This document shows, in pieces, positions 22,638 through 36,155 of a stretch of 64,000 bases of DNA (its first letter is position 1; each line of letters begins with the position of its first letter). The position numbers and the translations under genes are program-made. The notes beneath the pieces were generated by a model, which saw only the letters and a list, made by a program, of their open reading frames with translations, was not told the origin of the DNA and ran no database searches. Origin of the DNA: Zygnema cylindricum (Eukaryota; Streptophyta; Zygnematophyceae; Zygnematales; Zygnemataceae); NCBI GenBank assembly GCA_037447655.1, contig JBBHKE010000893.1, positions 557,186 through 621,185 on the forward strand, written 5' to 3'.

Positions 22638-25469
22638 TAGCAGCTCGAATCGAGCAGTGGCGACAACTTTTCCATCAGCCAATCAGAAATCAGTTATTGG
22701 ACACGCTCCACTGGCTTCGCAATAAGGAGAAAACGACAAAACGGGCATATCCCGAGGAAGCAAGGGGAGGAATGGAGCAAGCTACCTCCAAAATTGAGTG
22801 CCAGAAAGAGAAGACACCGTCCGAATCAAAAGAGATGATAGTAGCCAGAACAATATTTGTTTGTTTGTTTGTTTGCTTGTTTGTTTGTTTGGTTGTGTGA
22901 TTGATTAATTATTTGTTTACTTGCTTGTTTAATTGTTTGTTTGTTTATTTGTTTAATTATTTGTTTATTTGTTTATTTATAAGGGGGCACGTATATATAG
23001 TACATACAGATGTATATAAAACATACTAATGCAATTCTTCGCAAAGACGAGAAGGAATTCGTAAAAAACCCGACAACCCAATATTGTGTGGAGGTTGTCC
23101 ATTAGGCAACCATCGGAGGCAGAAAAAAATGAGATAAAAGGGAAAAGGAGGGGGGGGGGGAGAGGGGAGGGGAAGGTTGGGTGAGGTAGGAGGGACAGTG
23201 GGCTGAAACACCTTATTGGTCAAAAGAGCAAAAGCAAGATGAGGGTTAAGAAGGTTCGAAACATCACCTTTGTGGGACTTTTCAGTTTGAAGTGCAAAAC
23301 CAAGAAACAACATTTTGTAATTTTTTTTTATAATGTTTTGATTTCATAGGAGCGTGGTTAGAGCTACCACTCGATTCGACTAAAGAAATGCTTTTAGCAC
23401 TTCTTAAACATCCATCGGATGGGAAAGTAAAAATAAGAAAAATCTTTATTAAGAAAGCAAGACGGTAAACCGTCAGTGTACATGGGAACATAAAAAAACG
23501 AAAAATTCAAAAAGATATTAAAACAACCGGACATAGGGAAAAGTACAAAAATACCTAAACCCAGTAGCAAAATATAGCACCGCAACAAAAACCACCCAAA
23601 GAACCCTCAACAGAATTGAAAAAGACCCTAAAAACTGCAAAAAGTTGCTTCATAAATCCCCCAAGCTTAGCAAAGCAACCGCACAAAACCACGTGTACAA
23701 AGTTTAAATAACCACCCGTACAAGGTTTAATTAACTGACCGTATAAGGTTGAAATAACCGCCCATATGAACTTTAAATAAATACGGTTTAGTTAAGTTGG
23801 ACAGTTTTTATTATTACTTTTGATACAATGATTAAAAAAATCGAAGAAGACACGTCAGCTCGCCGTGCGACGACAAATCTGGCCTACGCCAATAGAAAGC
23901 TTCGAGCCGTACTTTTTTGTAAACACTTACAAGGAGTTCGATTCTTTTAAAAGCTCTTCGCCAAACTTCCAAAATTAAGGACGTAAAGATAATAAACACC
24001 GGATCAGCTTTTAGGGTTTCTGTACCAAATCTCTCTCCCTCTCCCTCTCCCTCCTCTCCCTCTCCCTCCCCCTCCCCCCCCCCCCCCCCCCCCCCCCTCC
24101 CTCTGCGATTCTACCTATTTGTATGCTTTAACATATTGCATTTTTCTCTTTTCTTGCTTTTTCTGAATGTGTATATTGGATACTGCAGCCCTATGTAATT
24201 AATAGTGCCATTTTGCCCTTTAGGTACATCACTACTGAGGATATTTCATCTTCACGTGAATAATGAGAAGACACTCTGGCTGTTCCTTCAAAAGCACATG
24301 TTATCTACACCTCACACCGCTAAAAAAAGATTGCTAGAAGATACACTGTTACTCTACTCAACAATTGGAGAGGAAATCACCGTTTTAGATTGCCTCCAGA
24401 AAAACATCTTTATCCATGCTAATGACTTTCAAAGATATACTCATCAGATGGAACCTATGAAGCTAATAAGGAATATTCTAATAAGGTCATGAAGACGTGG
24501 ATTTTCATATGTACATACAGACATGCATCCAGGCATAACATTCATTCAGTAAATTTAATATCTATCATACTCACGTATTCCTTAAAATCTTCCATCGAAC
24601 ATTAACAATTATATTCTCAGTCACACGCATACACATTATTCACATTGAGACATGCACACGCATTCATACATACATACATTATATCGTACGCAAAGTTGTT
24701 GTGAGATTTACTCCAGTTTCCGTATGTAAATAACTGTTTTTTTGGTTCTGCTAATATTGTTTAGACATTTTAACCGCAGCAAGTTCAAGGGTTACTCTTT
24801 AGATCTTAAACTTTAACCCAACCCTGCCATTTGCACAAAACATATGTAGCAAACAGGGTCGTTATCGTCCACAAATACATGAAAGATGTACATCATGCAC
24901 ATAGTTTTTAAAGAACACTAACATCACTGGAATTGCCAGGTTGACATCCTCGTGACAGCAGTATCAGCAGTATTGTCCATTCCGTAACTGGTCACTCAAC
25001 AAAAAATACCAAAACAAATCATAACATTTTATTAACTGAAAGCTTTGCTTTCATCTGCACAATTACTTACAAAATGATTGTCTCGACTTTTTTCAATTTC
25101 CAAGACAACGAGAGCTATTCTATCCTTCATAAATTACCTTTCCAGTCAACTAAAATCAAAAATTGCATGAGCACATGCCATTATGCCGCTGAATAAATTA
25201 CCTAACAAAATTACAAATTGCGCACAAATTAAAACTACCTACTCCAACACCTGCCCTTTGGATTTGTACAACTGAACAGTTCTTGTCCCGTTGCTACAAA
25301 AATAAGAGAAACAATACATGCCTGCAAATTGGTGCCATGTAAACAAATGGGTGTCTAAACAGGGTCTAAATAGGTGGCAGATTATCACGTTCACTCACTT
25401 ATAACAGTCAAACAAACAATTGAACCTAAACTGCATTCGACAGAGGTTTACAATTGTACCTAACTGTAT
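22638..25469. other. Intergenic with simple repeats; 3' region of the START gene
   Basis: Contains a (TTTG)n tract (22858-22975), a G-run with purines (23145-23175), a T-rich/A-rich stretch around 23300-23640, and no recognised gene. The last 450 bp lie 3' of the minus-strand START gene; a minus-strand AATAAA at about 25027-25032 is a plausible polyadenylation signal. Confidence 0.55.
24029..24106. repeat. (CCCTCT)n and poly-C tract
   Basis: CTCTCCCTCTCC repeats pass into a run of more than 20 C. Length is likely to vary between individuals and is prone to assembly error. Confidence 0.9.
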
Positions 25470-28400
25470 TCAAGGAATAAAACTTTTTTGAGGTTTTATT
25501 ATTGACTGAATGAGGCAGGCAACCACAACTTTAGCACCCAATGGAGCGGCACCATTGGTCAAAACCATCGCTCCTGCAAGAATCACGACAGACGATAACC
25601 ACCGCCGAGGCTTCGAGCCCGTCTTTCTCTCCCTTTCCTCTCTTTCCCTTTCCTTTCTACTACTGTCACAACTGCTGCTACTTCCTTCAGAAGCTTTTTC
25701 CGAAGAGTTACCACTATCGCCAGATCTCCCACTGACTGAAAAGGTTTGGCCTTCAGATCCCTCACCAGACCTACTACATCCTCCTACTGTAGAAGCTTCA
25801 AAATAAGAAACTAAGGAAGTAGCCGATGGTGGTCTTTTTCCCATGGAGGGCCTTCGAGGGTAGATGTCGTGTGGAACCTCTGATGCTAATGACACCAAGG
25901 AAGGAACAGTCCTTTCTGTTTGCGCGTATTGCTTAATCTGGTGTTCCATTTTTTTCACATAACTCCAAATGCCTCTTTTGAACCCCATTTTTGCAATCTC
26001 CTTGGGCATCCCATTATCCTCGTGCATGTATAGCTTCACCTCAGCTCGGTCCGTTCCAGGAACTGCATTCATAAAACCACATAATTTCACTGTCAATACC
26101 TATCGACTAAAAACAACTTCCAAAATGACAATTCCTGAGAAAGAGAAAGAAAAAGAAATAGCTTTCAGAACCGCTTCTACACAACATCCAAAACATAACT
26201 CTCAGATGAAAAAAATCCAGAGACAGCGATTGGAAAAACGTTTGGACAACTTCCAAATGTTAACTCTCAGATCTGAAAAAAAATGAACAGCTTAAAAAAT
26301 CCATCAACCACTGCCAAGCACTCACTCGAGCGGATCCTCAGCATGGACTCGTAGACGTCAACTCTCCTCAGCTTGGGCTGACGTGGTACTGTGTGGTGCT
26401 CCACTGCCTGCAAGACAACAACAAATTCATTTCAGAACCAAATGCAAAACAGTTGCAAACAGAGACCTATACCACTTCACCGATCACTTATCACTTTGTA
26501 CAACCACATGCACACAGACATAAAAGCAGAGTAAACATACGCTGACAAAGAAAACATGCAGATAAAACGCTCACCTTCGTCACACAATAAAAGACTCCAG
26601 ATCCGTCTGTCCACAGCCGTGAAGCGAGCACATATTCCCTCGCACTACAAAGAGGGTACTTTTTCACAAAGTGACCAATCTCCACTCCTGTTGTCTCACA
26701 GGTTGCCACATGGTTGTGTGAGCGAATCAAAGCATCCCATGAACAGGCATAGCTTGAATCCATGTAAAAATCTCGGAGCAGTTCAGCTGGGCATTGACTG
26801 AACTCCGTTGCACTCATATATTCCGTGGCACTGCCATCCTGCAAAACTCGGAACATTCCTGTAAGTTTCTGAATACATATTCAAACCTACAAAAACTTTG
26901 CCAAAAACTGCAAAAAAACCTCTCAAAGGCTGTGAATAATTTCAAAACGGAATGAGTATATCTTCTCCTCACCAGATGATCTCGTCGACTGACTGAATAT
27001 TTGATCGTTGCTGACTCCTTTGTGACAACAGGTTCCCATCGATGGTCTTCATGATCGCCACCTGGCGCCTCTAAGCGCCAAATCAGTGTGGCCAAATCTC
27101 TCTCTGTGACAAGACATCCAATACCGTTGTCTTCTTGTCCACTGGTACCCACGTCTTCCTCTGACATCTGTACCTCGCTGAGGGATCTGATTGTGTTTGA
27201 ATTGTCATCTTCATCTTCGACTTCTGTTGCGTCCCTAAAATCTGACGTATCTGGCACTGAGGCGGATGTCAATATTGAATTCACAGTGGCTCCACTGCAG
27301 AAAGAGAGGGAGAAACGGGGTAACAATAGTCAGATCACAAACTTCAAAATTACAAACTGCCTTTCGCAAAAAAATTGGGCAACTCATGCAGGATTCAAAA
27401 AAAGGAAATCAACAGAATCCTGCTTCCACCGACAATCAGCTCTAAATGATGCATCAACTTGTAACAACAATAGAGCCATAGGATCTTGGAATAAGCACCT
27501 TTCAGGCACCAGCACTGTCGCAGTCGAAGCGAGGTACTTGACAAGAAGCAATTGACACAGGAGCTGAAAGAGTTTTCCAAGAGTCTGCATGTTCAAAAAA
27601 ACACATGTTAGCTATTTTGGACCAGCTACCACACCCATTCCCACACCCTACCAACTTCCATAGACGAGCTCCTATCACCAAAGCGGATGTAAGAACATAA
27701 GCGGAACTAGGATGCACAGATCACAAAAACAATCACAAATCTACTTCAATAACACCGCTCCATCCAACTCCAAAAGCTGTATGTGCCTACCGCAATAAGT
27801 GCTGCTTTGCCACCCCATTTTCCTCCATCCAACACTGAGGCTCCCCCGGAAGCCATAGTCAAGGCAGCACAGAGGCTGGCAGCTAGGAGAACTGCAGCAA
27901 TACTCACATGTTCCATCGGAAACCTGCATCACAAAATCACAGCAATCTCAGTCACATACACCTTCCAAAAATCGTATGTATCCTTAACAGCAAAAAGATC
28001 AGATTCATACAGCAGATTGTTAAGAGCTGCAATCATCAAAAACTGCAAAATCCTAATCGAATGCAGACAGTAAACAGTTTGCATTAAGGCGGAGCTCTGA
28101 AACCGCCAGAAACCACCGCAAGACACCCAATTGAAACTCTTAAGATTATATCACTTTCTGTCAAAGGCCCATTAAAAGTAAAAAAGACGAAAACTCACTC
28201 GCCCTGAGTGGAAAGCCCTAAAAGTGCCAGAAGCCTCAGGCTGCCTCCTGCCTCGACTGCGCGATCAACTCCAAGAGCTGCCAGGCTGGCACCCAGAGCA
28301 AGGAGGAGAATCGCAGGCCACTGGGAAACTGCAGCATAGCACTGCTGGGCAGGAGAAGACTCGCCGCTTTTAGAAACAATACGCTTCACAACCCTTCGGT

Positions 28401-29345
28401 GGCTGTCATTTGCCCTGAAATCACAATTGAAAACATGGAACAACAGTCAGAAGTTGCTGCAAGTCAAATTCTCCAAAATCAACAGAAATTCGCATTCAAA
28501 TTTCTTATGGACTGCTGAAAGCAAATCATAGTCATTTACATTGTAGGCAGAAGGGTGGTGGTTTACAACACATTAGGGGTCTAGTTACAACTACCTACTA
28601 TTTTATGTGACTGATATCAACACTAGTGAGGGAGGAGAGATAATAAAGTAGCTACAGTAGGAAGGGCATTTCCAAAAATGAACTCCATTGCACTCTCTAA
28701 TCTTCTATCTTATCTCCCTCCAAACTGCCACAATAGGAATGTGACTGGACTAAAAAGACTGACCAACAAATTAGATGGCACCACGACAAGTCTTTATCCT
28801 CGGGCTGACATGAACAACTACGATTAATCTACTGAGAAAAAAGTTTCTCAAAAGCGTCAGAAGAAACTAAAAAAATCTTTCCGTCTAGAAAAGAGCAAAC
28901 AGATAAATTGTAAATGAAGCGTTTCCCTTATTATAAAAATGAAATCAAAGAGACCAAAAACCTTTCAAAGAACTTTTGAAAACTTTCTTGAAAATTTCTA
29001 ACCTAGACAATTGTGGACAACATCCAGAACCTAATTGAAGGCATTCAAGTAACGCAAAACCATATAGTTCTCTTCCCTTTGTATGTCCCTTCAAACTCTA
29101 CTCTTTACTTTAATAGTCTATACAAAAAACTGAGAGATATATTCGGAAGGAAAATGTTCCTGCTGCAAACCCCCAGGAATTCTCGCCAGTTGTCACAAAA
29201 CCTTAAATGATAAAGCTTCAAAACTTGAAAAGCCTACAGTAGCACTCAAACAAGTGGAGGATGCTCACATGCTGCAACTAGTTGTGGTATTGGCTGCCAC
29301 CCTGTCAACCTGAACAGTCGCCACATGGCATGCAGCCATGGCCAT
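25470..29345 (-). CDS. START-domain membrane protein, plant CP5-like, eight exons
   Basis: Minus-strand exons in coding order: 29345-29269, 28414-28199, 27923-27791, 27584-27499, 27294-26973, 26838-26575, 26407-26326, 26062-25470; all GT-AG, phases agree, 590 residues. Residues about 234-440 form a START lipid-binding domain close to Arabidopsis CP5-like proteins: ERDLATLIWRLE, ELLRDFYMDSSYACSWDALI, TGVEIGHFVKKYPL, SAREYVLASRLW, VFYCVTK, VPRQPKLRRVDVYES, MGFKRGIWSYVKKMEHQI. START domains bind sterols or phospholipids in a hydrophobic pocket. Before it lie several hydrophobic runs (near residues 60-76, 86-94, 102-122, 147-168), then an acidic linker. A Ser-rich, basic tail ends in one more hydrophobic segment (about 550-577), so it is probably an integral membrane protein. 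The start is the least certain point: ATG at 29345 has a good context (ATGGCC), but a further 5' exon is possible. Confidence 0.87.
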
Positions 29346-31143
29346 ATCCTGGCAGCTGCGCCAGCTGAAACTGAGACCAAGGCCTCCTCCCTTAATTCCT
29401 AATTTGTTACAGTCGAGTGTCATTTTTCTACACATGCTTTCCCTGTGAATGAAATCTGTTTCTCTAAAACCTTTTCCTAACACTTTCCTTCTCGAGAGCA
29501 AACCAAAAAAGAGGATTCCAAACCCTAACCAGGATGTAGGCTATACTGTGAGAAAGAACTGCACATAAATATCGCAAGTGAGCAGAGATTATTGCTCAGA
29601 GATTATTGCTCAGAGATTATCACTGCTGTCTTCCCCTTCGGCAATCCTTATCCAGTTTCGAAAGAGCAGAGTCTTATCGTCAGCTTCGTGCAAATAACTG
29701 CTATATATATTATTCTTCTTATATCAAGTACGTGTACGGAGTCTCGTGCCGACGTCCATACCATACGTGGTTCAACAGTGCGAAAATTATTGGAAATGCA
29801 CTAATGCAGTATGGAGTACTGTAGCCTACTATACTGTAAGCATATTTTACCCAGAATAATCGTATAGTACGAATACAGTATGGAGTATCCGTATATAGCG
29901 TTTCCACTTGATTTCGCACATTTGAACTATGGTCCATAGCGCATGCATGGGTGGCATAGGATAAGGATGTGTGCGTGGAGTGAGTGAACCTTAACCTAAG
30001 ATTAGGATTCGGGGCAAATTGTTGACACTTGGATCCGGTTTGGAATAGCTTCAGAAGCTCGTCAAGAAACTGGTTTGGAAGAGCTTTGGCTACGCTGGTC
30101 TGGTACGGAATATGCTGAAGGTTCTTAGGCACCTAGAGATACAGGCATGTTTTAGGTTTGGACGTGTGGCCAAGCGAAGGCTCGGCTAATTTTCCGAAGG
30201 AAATGTGCGGTTTGACAATTCGCAAGGAGCGCATGAACATTTCAGGGTTTCAAGAGGCGATTGGGATTTTGTCTAGATCTCTGATTCTTCAGGAGCGTCG
30301 TGACGACGTGGGCAAGACAGGGGAGAACCACATAATGTCCTTCGGGAGATACTTTGGCGGCCATCATTGGGGTCCTAGGATCGGATTAAACCAATAAAAT
30401 ATTGCCAGGTGGTTTAGAATCTCGAAAAATCAAGGGCGGCCGGCTATGGCCGCTGGTTGCGTTTCGAATTGGCCCTGAAATCGGGGGAAATGGATGCATA
30501 CCCCGTGATTTTGAGCAGAGTGCAACAAATTCGTGTACATGCAAAAATGTTGTTTTTAGTCGTGACATAGTCCGCGTCGAAACTCTCTGCTTCCTCCCTT
30601 TCGACCGTATTATTCTTTTTGTCCGACATTTTGTACACGTGGCATAGAGGAAGCAAAAGGTCGCGCAAACAAAGCAATAAATGACGCAATCTGCATGCCA
30701 AGTGTACAAAGTAGTCACGAAAGCTCGATCGAAAGATGCCAAAAAAGATTTGCTGAGCCGCCATGCAGTCTTTTAAGCCTCATAAATCATTTCCATCCGA
30801 TGTAGCATTATCTGATGCAGAGGCTGTTCTTCTGCTCTCAGATTTCCCCGAATCAGATTCTCTGACATGTACATCACACGTGAGCAGGTTACATAAAGCT
30901 AGATCTGTCACGTGACGAAAAATACCGTGACAGTTGCAGTTCAGCAGAAACGTCGCAGTTCCATTCGTGACATGCGTGATGTTTGTTCAACAAAATCCGC
31001 CGTATCCTTAAATCATGTCGCAATACAGAACGACCTTTTAAGGACGACGTGGCATCGTTGGATCGTACGGCTCCATGCACGTCAACGGACAAGGACCGAG
31101 CCGCGATTTGGACGAACGCACGTAACGTGTTTCTACGGAACTA
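29346..31143. promoter_or_regulatory. Upstream region of the START gene, no other firm gene
   Basis: The first 200-300 bases probably hold the 5' leader of the minus-strand gene. Farther on, short open frames occur on both strands, but none matches a known protein. A plus-strand ATG in a strong context at 30763 (GCCGCCATG) opens a ~50-codon Ser/Asp-rich frame reaching a possible donor CAC-GTGAGC near 30890; no following exon was found. Confidence 0.35.
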
Positions 31144-31632
31144 CACCGTGAATCGCTATTAGCGTACATGACGCTAATTGGGGTACCCCCTTTTTTGGGG
31201 CAAATTCTCAAATAGAATAAAGTACGCTAAATTTTTTTGCACGTTATTTGAGGTACCCCGCTCAATACGGTTCATAACTGTAATTTAGTGCCCTTTAAAA
31301 TAGTGTGGTGTACGGACTGTCAGATCTGTACTATTTCGTACATTTTTAAAATTAAAAGTACAGAAAATTTAATAATATATAATTGCGTAAATATTTTCCG
31401 GCATACGCAGATGTCAAAAAAACGCGACGGCGTACGATTTGAACAATTTCGTATATCTATATGTTTTAGTGTGGACATATTATGTGCCGAAAATTTTTAA
31501 AAAGCAGTTTACAAATTAGAGTACATGATAAATTAGTATCACGGTGTACCCGAAAAAACACAATTTACCGTAAAGTACGCTAATTGTTTCATTACGCTAT
31601 ATTTTTTATTACGCTAATAGCGATTCACGGTG
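31144..31632. mobile_element. Family B TA-targeting MITE, intact (489 bp)
   Basis: Ends CACCGTGAATCGCTATTAGCG and CGCTAATAGCGATTCACGGTG are perfect inverse copies; TA flanks both sides (31142-31143, 31633-31634). It serves as the uninterrupted reference for the copies at 1754-4473 and 62375-63666. Confidence 0.92.
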
Positions 31633-32004
31633 TAGCGGAGTGCTGATTCCACAGTACAGTTGTCGTTTCAAATTGATTCGAGAGTTAATCCGCATGAATC
31701 GCCATCCCACTCTTTATCTGGACTCGATCTTGGGCGGCCTGCAGCCGCCAGCCCGAGCCCAGATTCGTGGCGATGGTTCATTCTCCCAACCTTTATCCAT
31801 TCTGCTTGGTTTTCTGGAACACGGCCGTGAACACGTGTTCAATTGTTTGTTTGACACCTTACTACATACCAGCTGCCACTATCCAACTGTGCTGCTGTAA
31901 TCAGATTTTCCTACAGCACGGTTGTACTCTATATAACGTGGGCCCACAACGAATGTGATTTTTTGTCCGGTATTTGCAAATATCTCCACCAAGTACGAAG
32001 CAGC
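31633..32004. other. Spacer with an imperfect foldback
   Basis: Positions about 31695-31785 fold back on themselves around GGGCGGC-CTGCA-GCCGCC, with a second stem pairing ATCTGGACTCG with CGAGCCCAGAT. No gene is seen. Whether it is transcribed is unknown. Confidence 0.45.
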
Positions 32005-32007
32005 TTA

Positions 32008-32700
32008 GGGCGTGTCCCCATGTGTTCAAGTAAGGGTTTTTTCCCGTCGTTTACACAGAAAATGGGACTTCCTACTTGAAAATATTATGCCGTACGAAAA
32101 ATGGGCAAAAACTCAAATACACTTTGCGTCATCTTGGAACTTGAAAGGTACGGCGATTTGGCATTGTTATCATCGCGACCCACTTCCAGCTCAACTTCAC
32201 ACTTCCACTGAAATCAAATCGCGACCTGCTTTTAATCAAAATACTACCCTATTGACGAATAGAAAGCCTGGGTTGCACGCGTCAAAAGTTTTCATTTTTT
32301 TTTGCAGCTGGGAGAATACACGACAAAAAAATTGTTTGTCCGTTTGCTTATGTTGTCCACTTGTGGGCGTCTACAAATGTCATTTTGTAGACTTAGGCGA
32401 TTGCTTATGTCGTTCACGTGTGGGCGTCAACAAATGACAGTTGGCGTCGACAATTGTCCCAGTATGTCAGGAGCTCTTTGCGGCGTACAAATGTCCGCAG
32501 TTTGTTCCGAGATCGTTGGCGTCTACAAATGTTAGCAGTTTGGGTTTCGCAAGTATTGGAGACGTGTACAACTGCCACATATTAAAAATAATGAACGCGC
32601 AAGTAACGATTGACATAGGCACACTTTGAAAAGTACACCGTAAAATCAGCGCTAAATTCCAAATAACGTTTCAAAATATCGGTTACATGGGGACACGCCT
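32008..32700. mobile_element. PIF/Harbinger-like MITE with internal GTCTACAAATG repeats
   Basis: Ends GGGCGTGTCCCCATGT and ACATGGGGACACGCC(T), flanked by TTA (32005-32007 and 32701-32703). The interior has at least four variants of GGCGTCTACAAATGTC between 32365 and 32545. Related in design to 3623-4365 and 35261-36155. Non-coding. Confidence 0.78.
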
Positions 32701-32703
32701 TTA

Positions 32704-34608
32704 GTTCTGACATTCTAGACTGCCGGTAAACGTTGGTCCTGGAAACGTACGGTCGTTGGGGCTCCGGGTTGGGTTTTTCTGCGGAGCAAAAGGGATCGAC
32801 TCTGCTATACTCATGGAAATTTTTGAACAACGAAATTTTTAGAATATGACGAACGTATCGAAACTGAATGACGACTTTCAATTCTCAATGTTGAAGGGGG
32901 TCTCGATCTTCGTCGATATGGCAGTTCTTATATCTGCTACATACCGCCTTCGCCGTTAACCCTAATTTTTTTAAAAGGTGTACAACCGAATGAAATAGCA
33001 TAAGATTTTAGTTTTTTTATCCCCTAAAGCCATTCCCGCCAAAAAAATGAAGACTTTGAGAAATAAGCTTAAAATCCTAAATAACCTTAAATTCTCCAAA
33101 AAACAAACAAAAATCTAAGAAACCCTCAACAACCTCAAAAAAATACTTAAGACACAAACGCAGGGTGACATACAAGACACTTATGAAAAAAATCAAAACA
33201 ACCGTTATATTTTTTCACTTTTTAAGCATTGACTCTAACACAAAAAACTAAGTGGTGTTATATAGGTATGCGTCCAAATCAATACCTACCAATAGTCAAG
33301 TATTGTAATTATATCATATAAGCTCGTTACATATCGTTGGGTTTAGGGCACCGCTCATTGTAGTAAAAGTTAATGAATCGTTAGTGTATACCCTTTATTA
33401 TGTTTCATAACTTGGCTCGTAGTGGGCCGCGCATTCGCAATAAAATATGATTTTAAATAATACAAAAAAAACACGCATTTTAAATAAAATGATTAGATAT
33501 ATAATGATTACTAACGAATGGTTGCGTTGTACATATAGTTAATATTGTAAATTTTGGGTTTTGATTATCGATTGGGGTTCTTTGTTCTAGTCGTATTGCA
33601 AACTTGATAAAAATCACCAATATATAAAATACACTGTGTTTTCTTATGTTCGTTTACACATGTGCAAGTCCATGAGATTTTTTTTTGGTTGATCACAATT
33701 ACATACAACTTTTCTCACTACCAAACAATAACATAAATATGAAAACAACAACAATATAGAGCGTAATAACTAGTGAAAGGAAACTTAGATAACATATAAG
33801 ACCTTGAAAAAACACGAAGTATGAAAAAAGCCGATTGACTTATATCAAACGAAAATTGTACACTTTAATTGTCTTATATCAAACGAAAATTGTACACTTT
33901 AATATTAAATATCGATTAAGGTCATAATCTTTATCCATAAAGTGGTTCAACGTAAATATATTTAGTAGAAACAATAAGAGGGCATGCAACTTTTATTTTT
34001 TCACTTACAAAGCTCGTAAAATTGCAAATGTTTTTATTTTTTACACCGCATAAATTTAATCCCACCAAAAAAAAAACGCTAAAATTTGCAACAAACCCCC
34101 AAAAATATATCTGTAAGAAACCATAAAAAACAACTATAATACCCATGAAATAAGACACGACAGGCAACATATAATGATTTGAAAATATACGACCCACGAG
34201 ACGCGAAAAAAAAAAACAAATATAAAGTTATAATTAAATCCTTAACCATCACACTTTTGTAGATAGCAAACTTAAAGTTGGCCATATCGAGATGCAAAGG
34301 CTTGCAATAATTGATACTTATTAATATTCAAATCTTGCATGGATAGTAAAAATAGGGTAACCAACTTAAAGAGTTTAATAGACAAAACAATAATCATTAT
34401 GAATTCCCTAAACAACCGTCAAATATCCACAAGATAATTTAAGAATTGAGGTTAAAGACAAAATGTAAAGTTAAGCCTTGGTTTGCATGTAAGTCGTGTA
34501 CAAGTAACAAATTAACTACAAGTTTTAACTTACTATTAGCATTGAAAGAGCCAGTAATACTAACCCCCTCCCTACCTTCATCCATCCCTCGCTTTCCCAC
34601 ATAAGAAG
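32704..34608. other. AT-rich intergenic, no gene seen
   Basis: Very AT-rich DNA with no recognisable protein or RNA gene. It includes a short tandem duplication described separately (33839-33905). Confidence 0.6.
33839..33905. repeat. 34-bp tandem duplication
   Basis: The unit CTTATATCAAACGAAAATTG... is present twice in a row with no change across about 33 bases, suggesting a recent duplication. Confidence 0.9.
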
Positions 34609-35008
34609 TAATATTTTGTATCAGGTAAAAACTTATCGCGATAAGTTCGATATTCAAATACATCGAATATCGAACGGTCAGAGGGCTCGATATATCCTCT
34701 CGGGAATAAGAAAAATATGCAATATATATGGTGGGAGGTAGGTGTGCATGCAAAAATATGTACAGGAATCGTAGGGAAGACCTCCCTCGACGGTTGGGGA
34801 GCCAAGGGGTGGGCTTTTGATATTTTTTAAGAACTCAACCTCGCTTCGATGTATCATATTATAAATTTTTGAACATATCGAGCCGATACATCGCTAAAAT
34901 ATCGTGATATATAACTTCTCGATGTGGTCGGCGCATGTATCGCTTATCGATACCCAAAAATTAGGTTAATATCAAATATCGGCAAAGGGCTTTTGATACA
35001 CAACACTA
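34609..35008. mobile_element. Decayed hAT-like MITE, relative of 14580-15010
   Basis: The right end TGATACACAACACTA matches the hAT-like terminal repeat; the left end TAATATTTTGTATCAGG is a diverged inverse. Flanks ATAAGAAG and CCAAGAAG agree at 6 of 8 positions, as expected for an old 8-bp duplication. Interior repeats of TATCGCGATAAG and CGATATTC resemble the other copy. Confidence 0.65.
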
Positions 35009-35260
35009 CCAAGAAGAATTCCATATCGACGTGTCAAGATCGCATCGGCATATCCAATGTATTTGTTACGCTTTCTGGCCCATTGCATCGCCACATATTT
35101 ATTCGCACATCGAGTAAAATTAGAAAAGTCGTTATACATCGGTTACAAAATTGCAACGATGCATCGGAAACCTTTTGATCTAATGCATTACTCGTTACTT
35201 TTCTCAAAACATACAATCGTAACAAAACTTTTGGGTTTGATTTTTTCGATCTACCATCTA

Positions 35261-36155
35261 GGGCACTTTCCCACGTAACCAACACTTTAGTCCGATAACT
35301 TTGTTTTTAACAAAGATTCTTCGTACAACTTTCATAACATTCCTATATAAAGAAATGAAATCGCTACTTTAGATTGTGACGAATGTAGATGTGGGTGTAA
35401 TTTGTGAAGGTTGTAGATGACTACAAAACTCGCGACAGTTGATAACGTTTACAAAAAGAGTGAGGGTTGTAGACGTCTAGCTACTTGAGACATTGTAGAT
35501 GTTTAGGGTTTGTGACATTTTGACGTCATGCTCAAATTAAAACAATGTCGATGTCACAAATTTAAAAACTTTTCGCCATGGTTTCCTGATTTTTTTTTTA
35601 GTAGATCTTTCATTTCATACCATTATTGACGTTTTTCATTGCAAAAATTGTGAGATATACGTGGTAGTGGGAGAGGGAGAGAGAGAGAGAGGCGCTTTCA
35701 CAGACTTCGCTTTTGCAAAGTGGTGTCCGTTGGTCAAGGCTCCTCTTTGTACGAAAAAAAGCGCACGGAAAAAAATCACGTACAGGCTAGAAACTTGCAG
35801 ATGGTTTTTACATTTGTAATCCGCGCACGAAAATTGTAAAAAAAATCCGACGTGTGCGACATCATCTACCTATTCACTCACCTCGTGGAAATTTATTTAA
35901 AATCACCTCACGAGGTGATTTTATATGAAGTTTGAAGATGAGTTGGAAGGACGCAAAAGTGGGTCAAAACGCGCTAGACGACAAAATCCATCGCGCTATA
36001 CGACAAACTGCGGTACCTATAAAGTTTAAAGGTAACGCAACTTGTAGGTTGGTAATTTCATTTTTTTGGTATAGCTGCGGATTTTCACGTATTTTTATAA
36101 GATATGGAGGAATAATGGAAAAATAATTGTAACTTTAGCACATGAGAAAGTGCCC
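35261..36155. mobile_element. PIF/Harbinger-like MITE (895 bp)
   Basis: Ends GGGCACTTTCCCACG and CATGAGAAAGTGCCC, flanked by CTA on the left and TTA on the right (one mismatch). It has repeated GTAGATG/TACAAA motifs around 35385-35510 and a hairpin at 35899-35922 whose 11-base arms (AAAATCACCTC / inverse) lie about 245 bp from the right end. No transposase. Confidence 0.75.

Noticed and set aside
25510-25806. A plus-strand frame of 98 codons inside the last START-gene exon
   Set aside because: It is antisense to a well-supported coding exon and low in complexity.
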